Both the position numbers and the translations under genes were made by a program. A stretch of DNA of 64,000 bases. Origin: Porites lobata. Its lineage: Eukaryota; Cnidaria; Anthozoa; Scleractinia; Poritidae. Position 1 is the first letter of the stretch; every line of letters begins with the position of its first letter. A model generated the notes under the pieces. It was given only the letters and a program-made list of their open reading frames with translations, was not told the DNA's origin and did no database searches. Of the stretch, positions 50,840 through 61,667 are shown one piece after another. The stretch covers positions 1,439,001 through 1,503,000 of the forward strand of contig CALNXK010000080.1 in NCBI GenBank assembly GCA_942486035.1. The letters run 5' to 3'.

Positions 50840-51082
50840 GACTTCCATGTGATACAAGAAAAGGATTGATCTGAAAAGTTATATTAAGTTTAATTGAAAT
50901 ATTTATTGTCACCTTGTCTACACTACAGGCATCAAAGTTAGCCATTACAATCTCTTTAACCTAGTAGCTGTTAAGGTTGTTGCAAACTAATGCTGTTTGA
51001 TGCTATTTTTTTTCAAACTGCATCTGTAGAGCCTTTTTCTTTGCAAAAACTATTTTCTCGGAACTATTCACAACTCAAGTAA

Positions 51083-51181
51083 AAAATAACGCGGATAAGG
51101 ATGAATGACATTTCGGTGTCATCTTGACGCCATTTTCAAGATGACACCAAAACGTTTATTCTTAATGTCTGTGTTATTTTT
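51083..51181. repeat. Foldback element in the SELENOF 3' UTR region
   Basis: The arms GGTGTCATCTTG and CAAGATGACACC form a perfect 12-bp stem around ACGCCATTTT. The outer arms (AAAAATAACGC...GGATGAATGACATT against AATGTCTGTGTTATTTTT) extend it imperfectly. It lies between the SECIS and the probable poly(A) signal at 51463, so it may be transcribed as part of the 3' UTR. Confidence 0.65.
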
Positions 51182-51462
51182 TTACTTGTCTCTGCATAAC
51201 TAACCCTTTGCTTACTCACAACTCCTTCATGAAAACCTGTAAGATTATTTTTCACAAGTAAAAGTAAACTACGTATTCTTATAAAAGGATGGCAACTCAA
51301 GGAAGCATTGTTTATATGATGACTTTACAGTAAACTTAACATGAGCTCGTAAAGTTGGAAAGTTTAACATGATCCTGATTTTGCAGTATCTGCTATGTGT
51401 AATATGTAGTTTTTGTTATTTCTGATCAGTTACTTTGGCAAGGGTATTAACTAGTACAAAGC

Positions 51463-51468
51463 AATAAA
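51463..51468 (+). terminator. Probable SELENOF poly(A) signal
   Basis: AATAAA in GCAATAAACATTTTG, followed by T- and TG-rich sequence (GTTTTGAATAACTTTGTGGT). It would give a 3' UTR of roughly 750 nt containing the SECIS. Earlier signals cannot be excluded. Confidence 0.5.
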
Positions 51469-51499
51469 CATTTTGTTTTGAATAACTTTGTGGTTTTAG

Positions 51500-53679
51500 A
51501 AGTGTTTAAATTTGAGGATACCTTTTATTGTGTGAGCTGTATGTTATCTTTCAGTCCAATTTTTCCTTAAAAAGTTGGTAACCAAGTAAATGGTGGATAA
51601 GTTTGCAACATCATAATTTATTCTTAACTTGAAAGTGATTTAGAGCCTACTGAAAAAAATGCCATATTATGATCCTTCCAAAAATAAACCCCAGGGTTTA
51701 TTTTTTAAAGCCCCCTTTTGAGCGGCTTCTATTTGTATGGAAGGAAATTTGGGCTATTAATTTAATGGGGGCTTTTTGCATTTGGAGGAGGGGGCTCTCC
51801 CCTCGTTTTTTTTCTTCGTGAATTTTTCTCATGCACTCTACTGTGTGAGCTCCTGGAACAGGCTAACCCAGCTAGGGGAACCTTTCTTTTGCTTGCTTTA
51901 TGCTGTTGTACTCAGTCCACTCACACAAATAAAAACATCTGCTCACAGCACCACATTTATTGCCATATTTTAATCTCGCACACAGTGGTAACTAAATGAA
52001 AGATTTGTTCATCGTGTATGTATAAGTTGTAGTTAATTTTTTATTTCAGTTAATTTTTCTTTTTCCCTTGTTTCAAATTGATTAGCACCATTACCATAAT
52101 TTATCCAAAAACTAACTAAAATAAAAAATTAGCTACAAAATAATATACAGCAGGGCTCACTTCTTAAAGCATTACTCCACCTGCCCTTAAATATTTGTAC
52201 TTTCTGATTAAAATATGAGAATTTTATTGTCATTCTTCTGGTGGAGTTCTATAGGTCAATCAAAGAAAATTGTAAAAAGTATCTTAAATAATTTAATGTA
52301 ACCTCACACTTAATGTATTTTCAACAACAATATTTAGAAACAATCTCACACACTTTACTTTTATTATCTTAAGTGAAGAAAAAATGAGAACTCTGATAAA
52401 ATAGAACCTCTAATCTCACAGGCTCAAACAAATGGGCAGTGATGAACTTCTCCTTACAAAAAATCTCTGCGTTTTCAAAAAAATAAGGACTGACCAACAA
52501 GGAGAAAAGGTCTTGATTTGTATATTATCATCAATGGTACCATAAAAAAATGTAGTGAGTTGAAAAAAGATTAAGTTGATAAAATGGCTTTGGCAGAAAC
52601 AACATTCAGAGGCTGTTCAACTACAACGTTGAAGGTTTTTTTGTCTCGTTTCTTGTTTGTTTGCCTAATCAGCAGCAAGCAGACTCAGCTGTCTTGCTCC
52701 AACCAAAGAAATGAACGTATATGTAACGGATGCAATAGTATGGTTTCCTCGGTTTTCACATTCCCTTAATTAAGATTAAAAGATTTTATTACCACAGTAC
52801 ATAAAAAATTGAACTGGAACAAAATCTTGGAATGCCAATAAAAAATTGTAGAAAAATTAAGTTAAAAGTTAAGTTCATCTACTGCTTTTCCACTTAATAA
52901 ATTAATCATTAAATAATCATTAAACTTCTGGGCTAAGGTGTTTGAAGCAGGTAAGCTAAAATCCCGGGCTAACTGCAAATGGAACAAAAGAGTTTTCAAG
53001 GTAATTGCTAGCCCAAGATTTGCACTAATTGTCCCTCAAAGAACTTGGCCCTGTTTGTCATCTTTACATTGTATTTTTCTTGAAGGAGATAGTCTGGTTG
53101 GATGGTATTGCCATTTGAAATTTTACTTGCAATTTTGCTAAAAAAATTCACCAAAATCAACATTTAGCATAGTTACTGACCAGACATCAAAGAAAAAAGG
53201 CAAGTCTGTAAATATTTCCAAAGAAAAATATGCCAAATGAAGAACAGATGTATTACCTTAACATAAACTTATACCACATCAAGCCAAACAAGAAAAATAA
53301 CAATATTTCCTTGGTGGTAAGTCAGAGCTGAAATTTCAATCTCTGACTTCATTTAGCACGCTTAGCTAATTCAAGAGCTTTTTTCCTTAAAAATAGTTAA
53401 CAGAATTAATTCTCTTCAATAACAATTTGTTGGTCAATTTTAAACCAAATAGAAGGCAGAATGGATTGTACTCTACCCCATTTTCCAACCAGGTCCTTCA
53501 ATGATTCAAATACGTTTTTTAAGAACTTAAAAATTTAAATAAGTTATAAATAATCATCATTACCATTTATGGCACTCTTTCACAAAACAGCCAACAACAG
53601 AGCTGCTGTTCTCAAAAAGAAAAATCTGAATGGCACCACGATCACTCTAAATGTACAGGGAAGCTTCACAATAGTTTCT
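51500..53679. other. Convergent region: SELENOF 3' end and IVNS1ABP 3' UTR
   Basis: AT-rich, with no supported exon. On the minus strand the IVNS1ABP mRNA probably continues from its stop at 53680. A minus-strand AATAAA at 52785-52790 is a candidate poly(A) site, about 0.9 kb downstream of the stop. A tract at 51640-51790 contains AATAAACCCCAGGGTTTATT, a small palindrome. Confidence 0.45.
52785..52790 (-). terminator. Candidate IVNS1ABP poly(A) signal
   Basis: TTTATT on the plus strand is AATAAA in the minus-strand transcript (GGTAATAAAATC). It is the first canonical hexamer I noticed downstream of the stop; closer variants may exist. Confidence 0.35.
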
Positions 53680-56600
53680 TCAATGTTTGCAATTTACAAA
53701 ACAGTACCACTTGTCACTCTTGGGGTCATAGCATTCAAGGGAGTTCAAGAATGAAGTGCCACCGAACCCACCCACTGCATAAATGTGGTCACCGATGACA
53801 ACTGCCGTTACATTGTGACGAGAGGTATTAAGACTGGCCACGTGTTTCCATTCATTTGTGGAGGGATCATAGCACTCAACACTGTTAAGGAAGTTTGTCC
53901 CATCATAACCACCAATCACATACAACTTGCCGTGAAGGACGGCAGCACCAGCACCGCGGCGGGCAATCTTCATTGGTGGAATCAAAGACCAAAGATTTTC
54001 TTCAGGGTCATAGCATTCCACAGTATTGAAACATGTCCATCCATTGTAGCCCCCAACGGCATATAGCTTGCCATCCAAAGCTTCCACGCACAAGTTGTTT
54101 CTTTCAGTGTTCATGGGTGCAACTCTTCTCCACTCTTTTGTCACAGGATCATACATTTCAACACTTTTCAGGTTCCGGGGACCTTCATAGCCCCCAACAG
54201 CATAGATGCGTCCATTGATTACCCCAGTTCCAAAGTTGCAACGGCACTGCAGCATGGATGGTGCAAAACTCCAGGTGTTTGTAGTTTCATCATATGTTTC
54301 GACTGTACTGAGTTCCGTGTGTCCATTTGAGCCACCAATGGCATACACCTTGCCGTTTACAACTTCAGACTCCAACCTTCCTCTGGAAGAATTCAGGTTT
54401 GTGACAGGCATCCACTCGTTGACCTGTGCATCATACAGTTCCACAGTGTTCAGGCAGTCACCTCGGTCATAGCCACCAATTGCATACAGTTTTCCATTGA
54501 GATTTACAGCTCCAACGCTACAGCGACCTGGAAATGTCAGAGAAAAAAAAGAGCTCTTAATTTTTTAAGCTCTAAGATCCACATACAAATTCTCCAGACT
54601 GATCTCCATATGTTTTGCTAAAGAATGAGTTGACAGAATTTCATAAAAGAGTCAATCATTTTCCCTTAGATGACCATTTTATTAGTTCTCATCACCTTTT
54701 ATCTTGATTATGTATCAATTTCGTAAGGAGAAAATTGATGTTGATCACTTGCAGGAGTTAAATCTTAGGCTTTTCAAAGTGGCCAGTCATAGGATCAATA
54801 CAGACCACATCAACAGGTACAGCAGAGTCTTTGAAACAAATTTTTTCCTATTGCAGAGAAACTTGACATAATGCTAAAATTTGGTGTTGCAGCAGAAATC
54901 CTGCATGCATGGTTTGGCTATTAACTCTTCAGGAAGCCTTTGACATGGTACTACTTGTTCTGTATGTAGTTCTCACTTTTGAGTCCTATGGTGCAAGGCT
55001 GTGCTCTAGCAGAGCCTGGTGGCCCCTGGCGCCTAACTTTTGCTTTTGGGTGACTAGAAAATCTTAGATTTTTCATTCAAATCATATGCTGGACACCCTA
55101 GATTTTACAGTTTCAGAGCACTGGGCTCCCTTCAATTTTCCTTAGAGCACAGCCTTGATGGTGTGATGAAACAACTATTGGACGAGGTTTTTGAGAAATC
55201 CAGAATAAACAAGGTCAAGGAAAGTGATTTGCTTGGAGTTGACAACACTTACTGAGACCTTTATATCAGTCCCGATATCACAAAATCCAAACTTAATAAT
55301 ATTATACATTGTTATGAAGAAAATGACAACACACAAAAGCAGTTTGACATTGAACTTAAAAATCATACATTTTGCATGCAACCTACAGAGTCAGTTATCT
55401 GCTAACAGATAACTAACTAACCTGTAGGTTGCAATGATTAATCATTTCCAAAATAAACTGAAGGCTGTTACTTGATGCGAAGATAGATAATGAGTACAAT
55501 GTACAATAAACTTAATTATTTAATATTACATTGCTGAATCTGCAACCATGCAAGATGATGCAAATCCTGCATTCTGATTGGCTACCCGAGCTGGCAGGAT
55601 GGGCCGTTTTTGCCCCCTCAGGATTTCCTGCATTGGTCCCACAAGTAAAAGTTCTCTTTTTGGCCATATAATAAATCCTTTATTGACCTAGCTTGTTCGC
55701 TCAAGATGGCCAAATACAAAGAACTTGGCCAATATCCAGCATCTTGACCTCACACTTGGACAATAATGCATATACATTGCCCAGGGAAACTCTTAGGATT
55801 AGAAGCTTGTACACACCTCTGTTCATTGGGGCTATCAGAACCCACTCTTCTCCGGATGACGAGTCTCCAGAGTCTGAGCTATTGGAGCAGTACTGGGTTT
55901 GCGAATGTATTGATATCGCCACCAACAATCCTCCGACAACTGCCAATCCCGTACAGCCATTGTCACTAGTCTGGACAGCACCAATCAAACGGAAATCCTT
56001 CTCCACTATCCAAGACTGCCTCTTCTTGTTATTATTGTTTTCAAGAAGAACTATCAATTCCTCCTCGTCTTCACTGCTGTTTGCCTCATGTTTGGACAGC
56101 TGTTCCTGTGAAGTACATGTATATCGGATGTACTCCCTCTGCGCTTCTGTTGTGATTAGTTCAGACTTTTCATCATTTGAGTAAAGATCTTCCATGGTAC
56201 ACTCTTTCAGCTCGCCATCGGAAGTGAGGAACATGATGTGGGTTTTTTCCAGTAACACTGTTAAGCTTATATTCCCTTCCTGTAAAAGTAACCAAATAAA
56301 AATAATAATTGACTTAAATAACAGTTCCTCTAGTATAGAGTACCTCATCAGGAATGTCTCAAGCATGACAGATAATAAAATTTTTCCAGCTTGTTATCAA
56401 TAAAATACATTGACAGGGCCCAGACATAACTGTTAACCTTGAAATGTTTCCATTTTATAGAGTGCAGCTAAGAAAAGAACAGTTTTGAAACAAATGGAAT
56501 CATTTACATAATTTACTACAAAGAAGGCTACCTTTATTAACAAGATGACAGAGGTGAAAATGAAGCTGATAAAAAATATTCCAATTACTTATCTGTCACA

Positions 56601-58266
56601 AGAACACAATAATTAGATGTCAGGTCCACTGAGTTCTCACCAGAAAACTAAAACATTGCACAATGTGAGATGGGGTAAGTAGAGAATATTTTCGAGTCCA
56701 CCATGTAGGTATGTTGACCAGTTGGATTTATGTAAACATGGAGCAAAAATTTTCAGAACTTTCTCACATTTGAAAGACAGGGTTTTATGAATAAAACATT
56801 TGAATTGCTACTTTGTATTTGTAGGTGAAATGGTCCATAATTAGCCAGGCAAGGTTTCAAATTATGATACAAGTCAATGAAATAGTGAAAAGTGACATAA
56901 ATATTAAACAGACTGGAAAAACAATTTTCACGAACATATTGCTTCCCATCACAATAGAGAAGACTTATGTCTTGCTATAATGTAAATTAGATGTCAGGGC
57001 ATTCTAAGCAACATGAAAAGGGTTCAAAGAAAAGGGAATAATACGCCTAAACTAAAAAATGTTACAAAAATTAGTTGTCTAGGAGCACTTTCTGAAAATT
57101 ATTCACGTTGTTTTCCACAAAAAAATGAAAGACAAGTACAAAACTTCAACAATCTAATTGTTTGCAGAAAACAATAGGTCGTCTAACTAATGACAGAAGA
57201 TAATCCAACTTGCTGAATATTTGTAAAAAAATGAGGTTTCACCTCGTTCGAGTAAAGGAACGAAAATCGAGTCACGTATTTTGTGCACCCTGTTTGCTTC
57301 CGGTATGTAATATAGAAAGTCTGATATCACTAAACTTCCCGCGCGGAAAAAAACGCTTTCCGGCGAAACTATCATAGAATGCACCACGTATAAGTATTAT
57401 TTACTGTTCTGACTTTACAAAGCAAACTTGAAACCCCCACAAAAAAAAAAACTTTAAAACTTAAAATTTCCAACCTATCGAAATATGGGAAAGTCTGTTC
57501 GATAACTCAAAATTTCAAAAGTGCGCGCGCGCTGTGGGGGCTTATTTTCTGGGGGCGTATATCCCGTAGCATGGAGGTGCAAGAAAAATAATCAACTGCT
57601 AAACTATGGCTTTTTTAAGTTCCTCACCTCCAGTTGTTTATGAGCCCACTTTATGGCCACATTACAGAGCTTCTCGGAATCGATGCTCTCGTTCTGTCTC
57701 TTTCGAGTGGTGGCGAGTTCGACTTGAAGACGCGGCAACTGGAAGAAATCTTTGTTGTGATAAATTTCCTCCACGTGTTTTTCGATGAACTTATCGACTG
57801 CGGTCAGCAAATTAGCGCATCTTTGTTGCTCGGCGAAGCTTCTCACAGTCCTCCAATCTAAGGGAAGAATTTTCTCTTCAATGAACTGCTCGCAAGAGTC
57901 TTGAACGTCTTTCATGCCTAGAAATTTCGATGCGTGATAAACGCCGAGAACACTTTCCGCAGACACGTTAAGCTGAGCGGTGTACGCGAACTCGATCAAT
58001 ACTTCCACTGCAGTAGAATCCAAACCTTCCAGGACCACTGTTAAAACGGTCTCCTCTGTCTCGCTTTGATTTTCTAGCAGTTTAGGAATTGCAGCGGCCA
58101 AAATAGAGCGATGACATTTCATCTCCCTGCCACCAACTTTCACAACTGCATCACAGAAGCGCTCGCTTTCCCGTTGCTCGTTGAGGGCTTCCAGCACTTT
58201 TCGGATATGAACATCGTCTTGGAACGATAAACGCCCAGCAGCCGTCAAGCATCGGGTTTTGCCCAT
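53680..58266 (-). CDS. IVNS1ABP: IVNS1ABP-like BTB-BACK-kelch protein, three coding exons
   Basis: Coding exons: 58266-57628, 56279-55817, 54527-53680; GT-AG introns with phases 0 and 1. The joined frame is 649 residues (human IVNS1ABP 642, from memory). BTB domain about 22-135 (FCDAVVKVGGREMKCHRSIL, then AVEVLIEFAYTAQLNV). BACK domain about 140-250 (ILPLDWRTVRSFAEQQRCAN, FFQLPRLQVEL). A linker in exon 2 follows, with acidic SSEDEEELIVLLENN and a Ser/Asp-rich stretch. Six kelch blades lie at about 368-649, each with GG, a Tyr and a Trp six residues apart (for example LYAIGGYDRGDCLNTVELYD), with the closing strand EEWVLIAPMNRG from exon 2. The human protein binds actin, takes part in pre-mRNA processing and can act as a CUL3 adaptor; those roles are inferred here. 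The match across the exon 1-2 junction (WAHKQLE/EGNISLTVLLEKTH) to the human WENGDSLEELMEEVQTLY region supports orthology rather than another KLHL. Confidence 0.93.
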
Positions 58267-58790
58267 TTTGTCACGGTTCTAGAGAAAAAGAAAGATAAGA
58301 TATTTGAAGATAGGACTTCCACACTGATGAAACGAAATCTTAGAATTTCGTACCTTTGTCAATTTCGCAATTGATCATTTCCCAAGAAGATTACGTCAAA
58401 AACGCGAATAAAAATACAGATATAAATTTTCAGCCAATTCATGAGAGAATGACAAGTCACATGAAGGACCCGTTTACCAACTGCAGGTCTTTTTAATCGC
58501 ATGTAAGCTTAAAAACGGATGAACGGAAAAAAAAAAATTGAAATTTACAAGACGACAGGAGTTCATCGAAAACAAACAAACTGCCGAAACATGCATCACT
58601 AAACTAATATGTTAAACTTTTAAGAGTTGATATTTCCGAACCGAAAACGACCTGAGAAAAAATTATGTGATGGAAAATCGTGATAATAGTTTCTTACCGT
58701 CGTTTGCGATGATGATTTCATGTCGCTATATCATGTACGAATCGAACGGATAGCGATGACAACCATAAGTACACAAGAGTTTGAGCAGCT
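58267..58790 (-). other. IVNS1ABP 5' UTR intron and first exon
   Basis: A good acceptor (TTTTTCTCTAG then AACCGTGACAAA) sits 12 bases before the ATG, so translation starts in exon 2 of the mRNA. A matching donor is ACG followed by GTAAGAAAC, with the exon side beginning at 58698 in plus coordinates. The upstream end of that 5' UTR exon is not defined; the promoter should lie at about 58750-58980. Confidence 0.6.
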
Positions 58791-59506
58791 GCGTCGTTAG
58801 AGAACACCTTATTTAAGTTTAAAGCTTCACAGAGTGCCTTTGCCCCACAGCAGAACGCTTTCAGCGCTCAACTCAACAACATTTGACCGTTCGAACGACT
58901 GCACTGAAAGCAGGAAACTTCTACAATACAAACAACTGCATTGCAATGGCGCTGCTGGTAGTTCGACCACGTGAGGTAAAAGCGCGCCGGTGACACTTTA
59001 TCGGCTTCTGATTGGGTAACTATCACAATAGCTATTGTTTTTCAAATCGGTTTTTGTCAACAGGGCCTTATCAGCCTGACAGGATTTTTCTTTAAGGTTT
59101 TTGAAGTTAAGTACTCTCAATCAACAAAAAAAAGATGCAATGCGATAAAAATGATATTTTCTTGCATCTCATTAATGTTTTTCTTTTATTACAACTATTT
59201 TTTTAATTTCTTTGAGAAAGATTCTCAAAATAAAAGGTAATGTGACAATCGTCACGTTCTTTGGTCCATTCCAGGTGTCACGTTTTTGACAAAACAATTC
59301 TTTCACGTTCCAACAACATTTTTCGTTTCTTACGCATTTGTCGCAGGGAGCCATGAAAGAGTAAACGTGAATGGGGTTTTCCGTTTTTGTTTTTGTTTTC
59401 GTTCATTTTTTTGTCTTGTTTCCTCTTGCGAGCAGGCGATTTTTTTTATGTTTTATTTTTTGTTATTTTTTAGTTGTTTTGTTACTTTTTCAGTTCTAGA
59501 AGTGGA

Positions 59507-59528
59507 GGGGGGGGGGGGGGGGGGGGGG
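59507..59528. repeat. Poly(G) tract of 22 bases
   Basis: An uninterrupted run of 22 G residues after AGTGGA. It could fold as a G-quadruplex, and its length is error-prone in assembly. Confidence 0.9.
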
Positions 59529-60669
59529 AGAACGAAAGACACAAAAAAGATATATAAGGAATACATGATCGCACTGGCCAGGAGCCTTGAAAAGCCAGAA
59601 AAAAAATTAGGAAGGTGAAAAGAGAAAACGACTTTTTATAGTCAGGAGCCTATCCTGCTTACACTGCAGTTGTCGTCTAGTTGATCAAAATAACCTGGCG
59701 ACTGACCTCCTGGTTAAAAGTTTCAATAATCGAGAAAGTAAATTATGGAACACGACTTTTTGTTTATGGGCTCCTGGTCGTTCCATTGTGAAATTTCCGA
59801 AACAAACGAAATTTAATACTGAATCTTTAAGGCTGTCCCAGTGAGTTTGCGGCACTTATCAGCGGCCATCCCGGGGGAGTAACCCCGGGGAGATACGCAG
59901 GGATTGCGGGGGAAGACCCGCGAGATTTGTAAATATCTATAAATATTTATAATATAAAGCATTTCAAAATATATTCAAGGAATCCTAGTTCCTCATTACC
60001 AGGAAACAAGAATATTCTCCTTTCTCATTCCACGACTTAAGGTAAGCAGAACCTCGTCATGGTGGAATAGCTTTCTTTGCTTATTTTTAATTAACTGTTA
60101 TATGTATAATTATGGTAAATAGAAAATTATTTATGACAAATAGAACTCTTGAAATATTGCACCCTTTGACTTGGCAGAGCACACTTCTCTGCCCCCCGCG
60201 GAGGGGCGTTAGTAGCTTTTTGTTAAACAATCTTGGTTTTGGGTAGGGGGGATTTGTAAACGTCGTTTTGCAAATGACCGGGGGTTCCCCGGGGACACCC
60301 CCCACCTCGGGATGGCCGCTGAAAAGTACATTAGCTCCATGTATGAGCGAAGCAAGCCGTGGGAGAACGCGCGACCGAGCGGCAAAACCGTCTCCTTTCG
60401 CGTGCTGCTCTCGCGTGTCTTCTCGCGACTCTCCCAAATCAGTGGAGAGCTTGGTCGCAGGCCAAGTGAGTTTTAGCCAACGTGAATGGAACAACTTTTG
60501 TAGTGTTTTCCCGGTCGGAACTCTGTTTAAAAGGGAATTTCTACTCCCCCCACCCCGGCCCCTCTACGTAATTCGTCAAATCTGCATTTGAACATTCTAA
60601 TTTTTCAGTCTTTCGAGTCTGTTTTCGGTGAATAAGGTAAGGAGCTTTATTTATGCAAACGTTCTGAAA

Positions 60670-60998
60670 CAGTGGGCGCTTTCCATTTAATCAAAATTTC
60701 CGAAATTTCCTGTTCGGCGGTAAATGGAACACGTTTCGTCGGTTCGTCCCACTGGAAAATTCCCAGAAAAAGTGGAAAATCTAAAAAGGTGGTCCCGTTT
60801 TCCCGGTTGAAATTTCCGAACGGAATGTCGTGTTCCATTTACGCTTCTCGAAGTTTGTACCAGTTCCAGGTCCACGGTCGGGCACCGCCACGTACCGGGG
60901 TTTACGACCAAATGGAACAACTTTTTACCAATCGGAAATTCCACTTTTGCTACCACCGAAATTTCCGGGTCTTTTTCGTAAATGGAAAGCGCCCAGTG
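60670..60998. mobile_element. hAT-like MITE with CAGTGGGCGCTTTCCATT ends
   Basis: The left end CAGTGGGCGCTTTCCATTTA and the right end AAATGGAAAGCGCCCAGTG are near-perfect inverted repeats. Short phrases (GGAAATTTC, AAATGGAAC, CCCGGTT) recur inside in both orientations, so the whole unit folds back. CAGTG termini are typical of hAT elements. No clear 8-bp target duplication is visible. Confidence 0.7.
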
Positions 60999-61518
60999 GT
61001 TCCCGCAAGGAATTTACCAATCCTCTACTAAAGACGGCTCGTTTCTCAAATAGCCTAGATAACAAGCGTTTCCGTGCGGTTTCGGAGCAAAGAACGAGGA
61101 ACGCGAGAGTCAAAAACCGCGCGACGGTCGCGCGGAAAAAGAAAAGAAAAACAAGAAAGGCCCTCTTATTTTATCGCTCTCGTTCCATTTTTCGCGCGGC
61201 CAAAACCGAAAATCGCGTTCCTCGGTCTTTGTTTGCTCTGAAACAAACGGAAACACTTGCTACGCAGGCTATTTCTCGAAAGGCCCGGTAACTTTTCGTA
61301 TGCATGCTGGAAGGCAAATTTTAAAATCAAAAACTGTTGAATCGTAGCACACTTCCTAGCTCACAAATCGGTCAATTTTATTTTGCTTCGTTTACTGACT
61401 GACTATCATTGTATCATTTTAAAATTATTGAAACTTTGATCTTGAATGCAAAAACAGCAAACATAAAACAGCTTTCCGGGCCCTAAAAGTTAAGGGACGT
61501 TCGAGATACGGGCCCCTG

Positions 61519-61667
61519 CAGTGGCGGATTCAGGGTCCCCCTTCCCCGCCCCCACCCCCTTATTTTTAGACCAAAATAAGGCGCGAAGGGCCGGAAAAGA
61601 CTTTTGGTAGATCGCCCCCCTCTTGTCCCCCCTCCTCTCCTTATTTCAAGGTCTGAATCCGCCACTG
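61519..61667. mobile_element. hAT-like MITE with CAGTGGCGGATTCAG ends
   Basis: CAGTGGCGGATTCAG at the left and CTGAATCCGCCACTG at the right are perfect 15-bp inverted repeats of the well-known hAT type. The 149-bp body is C/T- and A/G-rich and non-coding. The flanking 8-mers do not match, so the original target duplication has decayed or been replaced. Confidence 0.8.

Noticed and set aside
60830..61291. 153-codon plus-strand open frame
   Set aside because: The first part lies inside the hAT-like MITE and the rest is Arg/Lys-rich low-complexity sequence.
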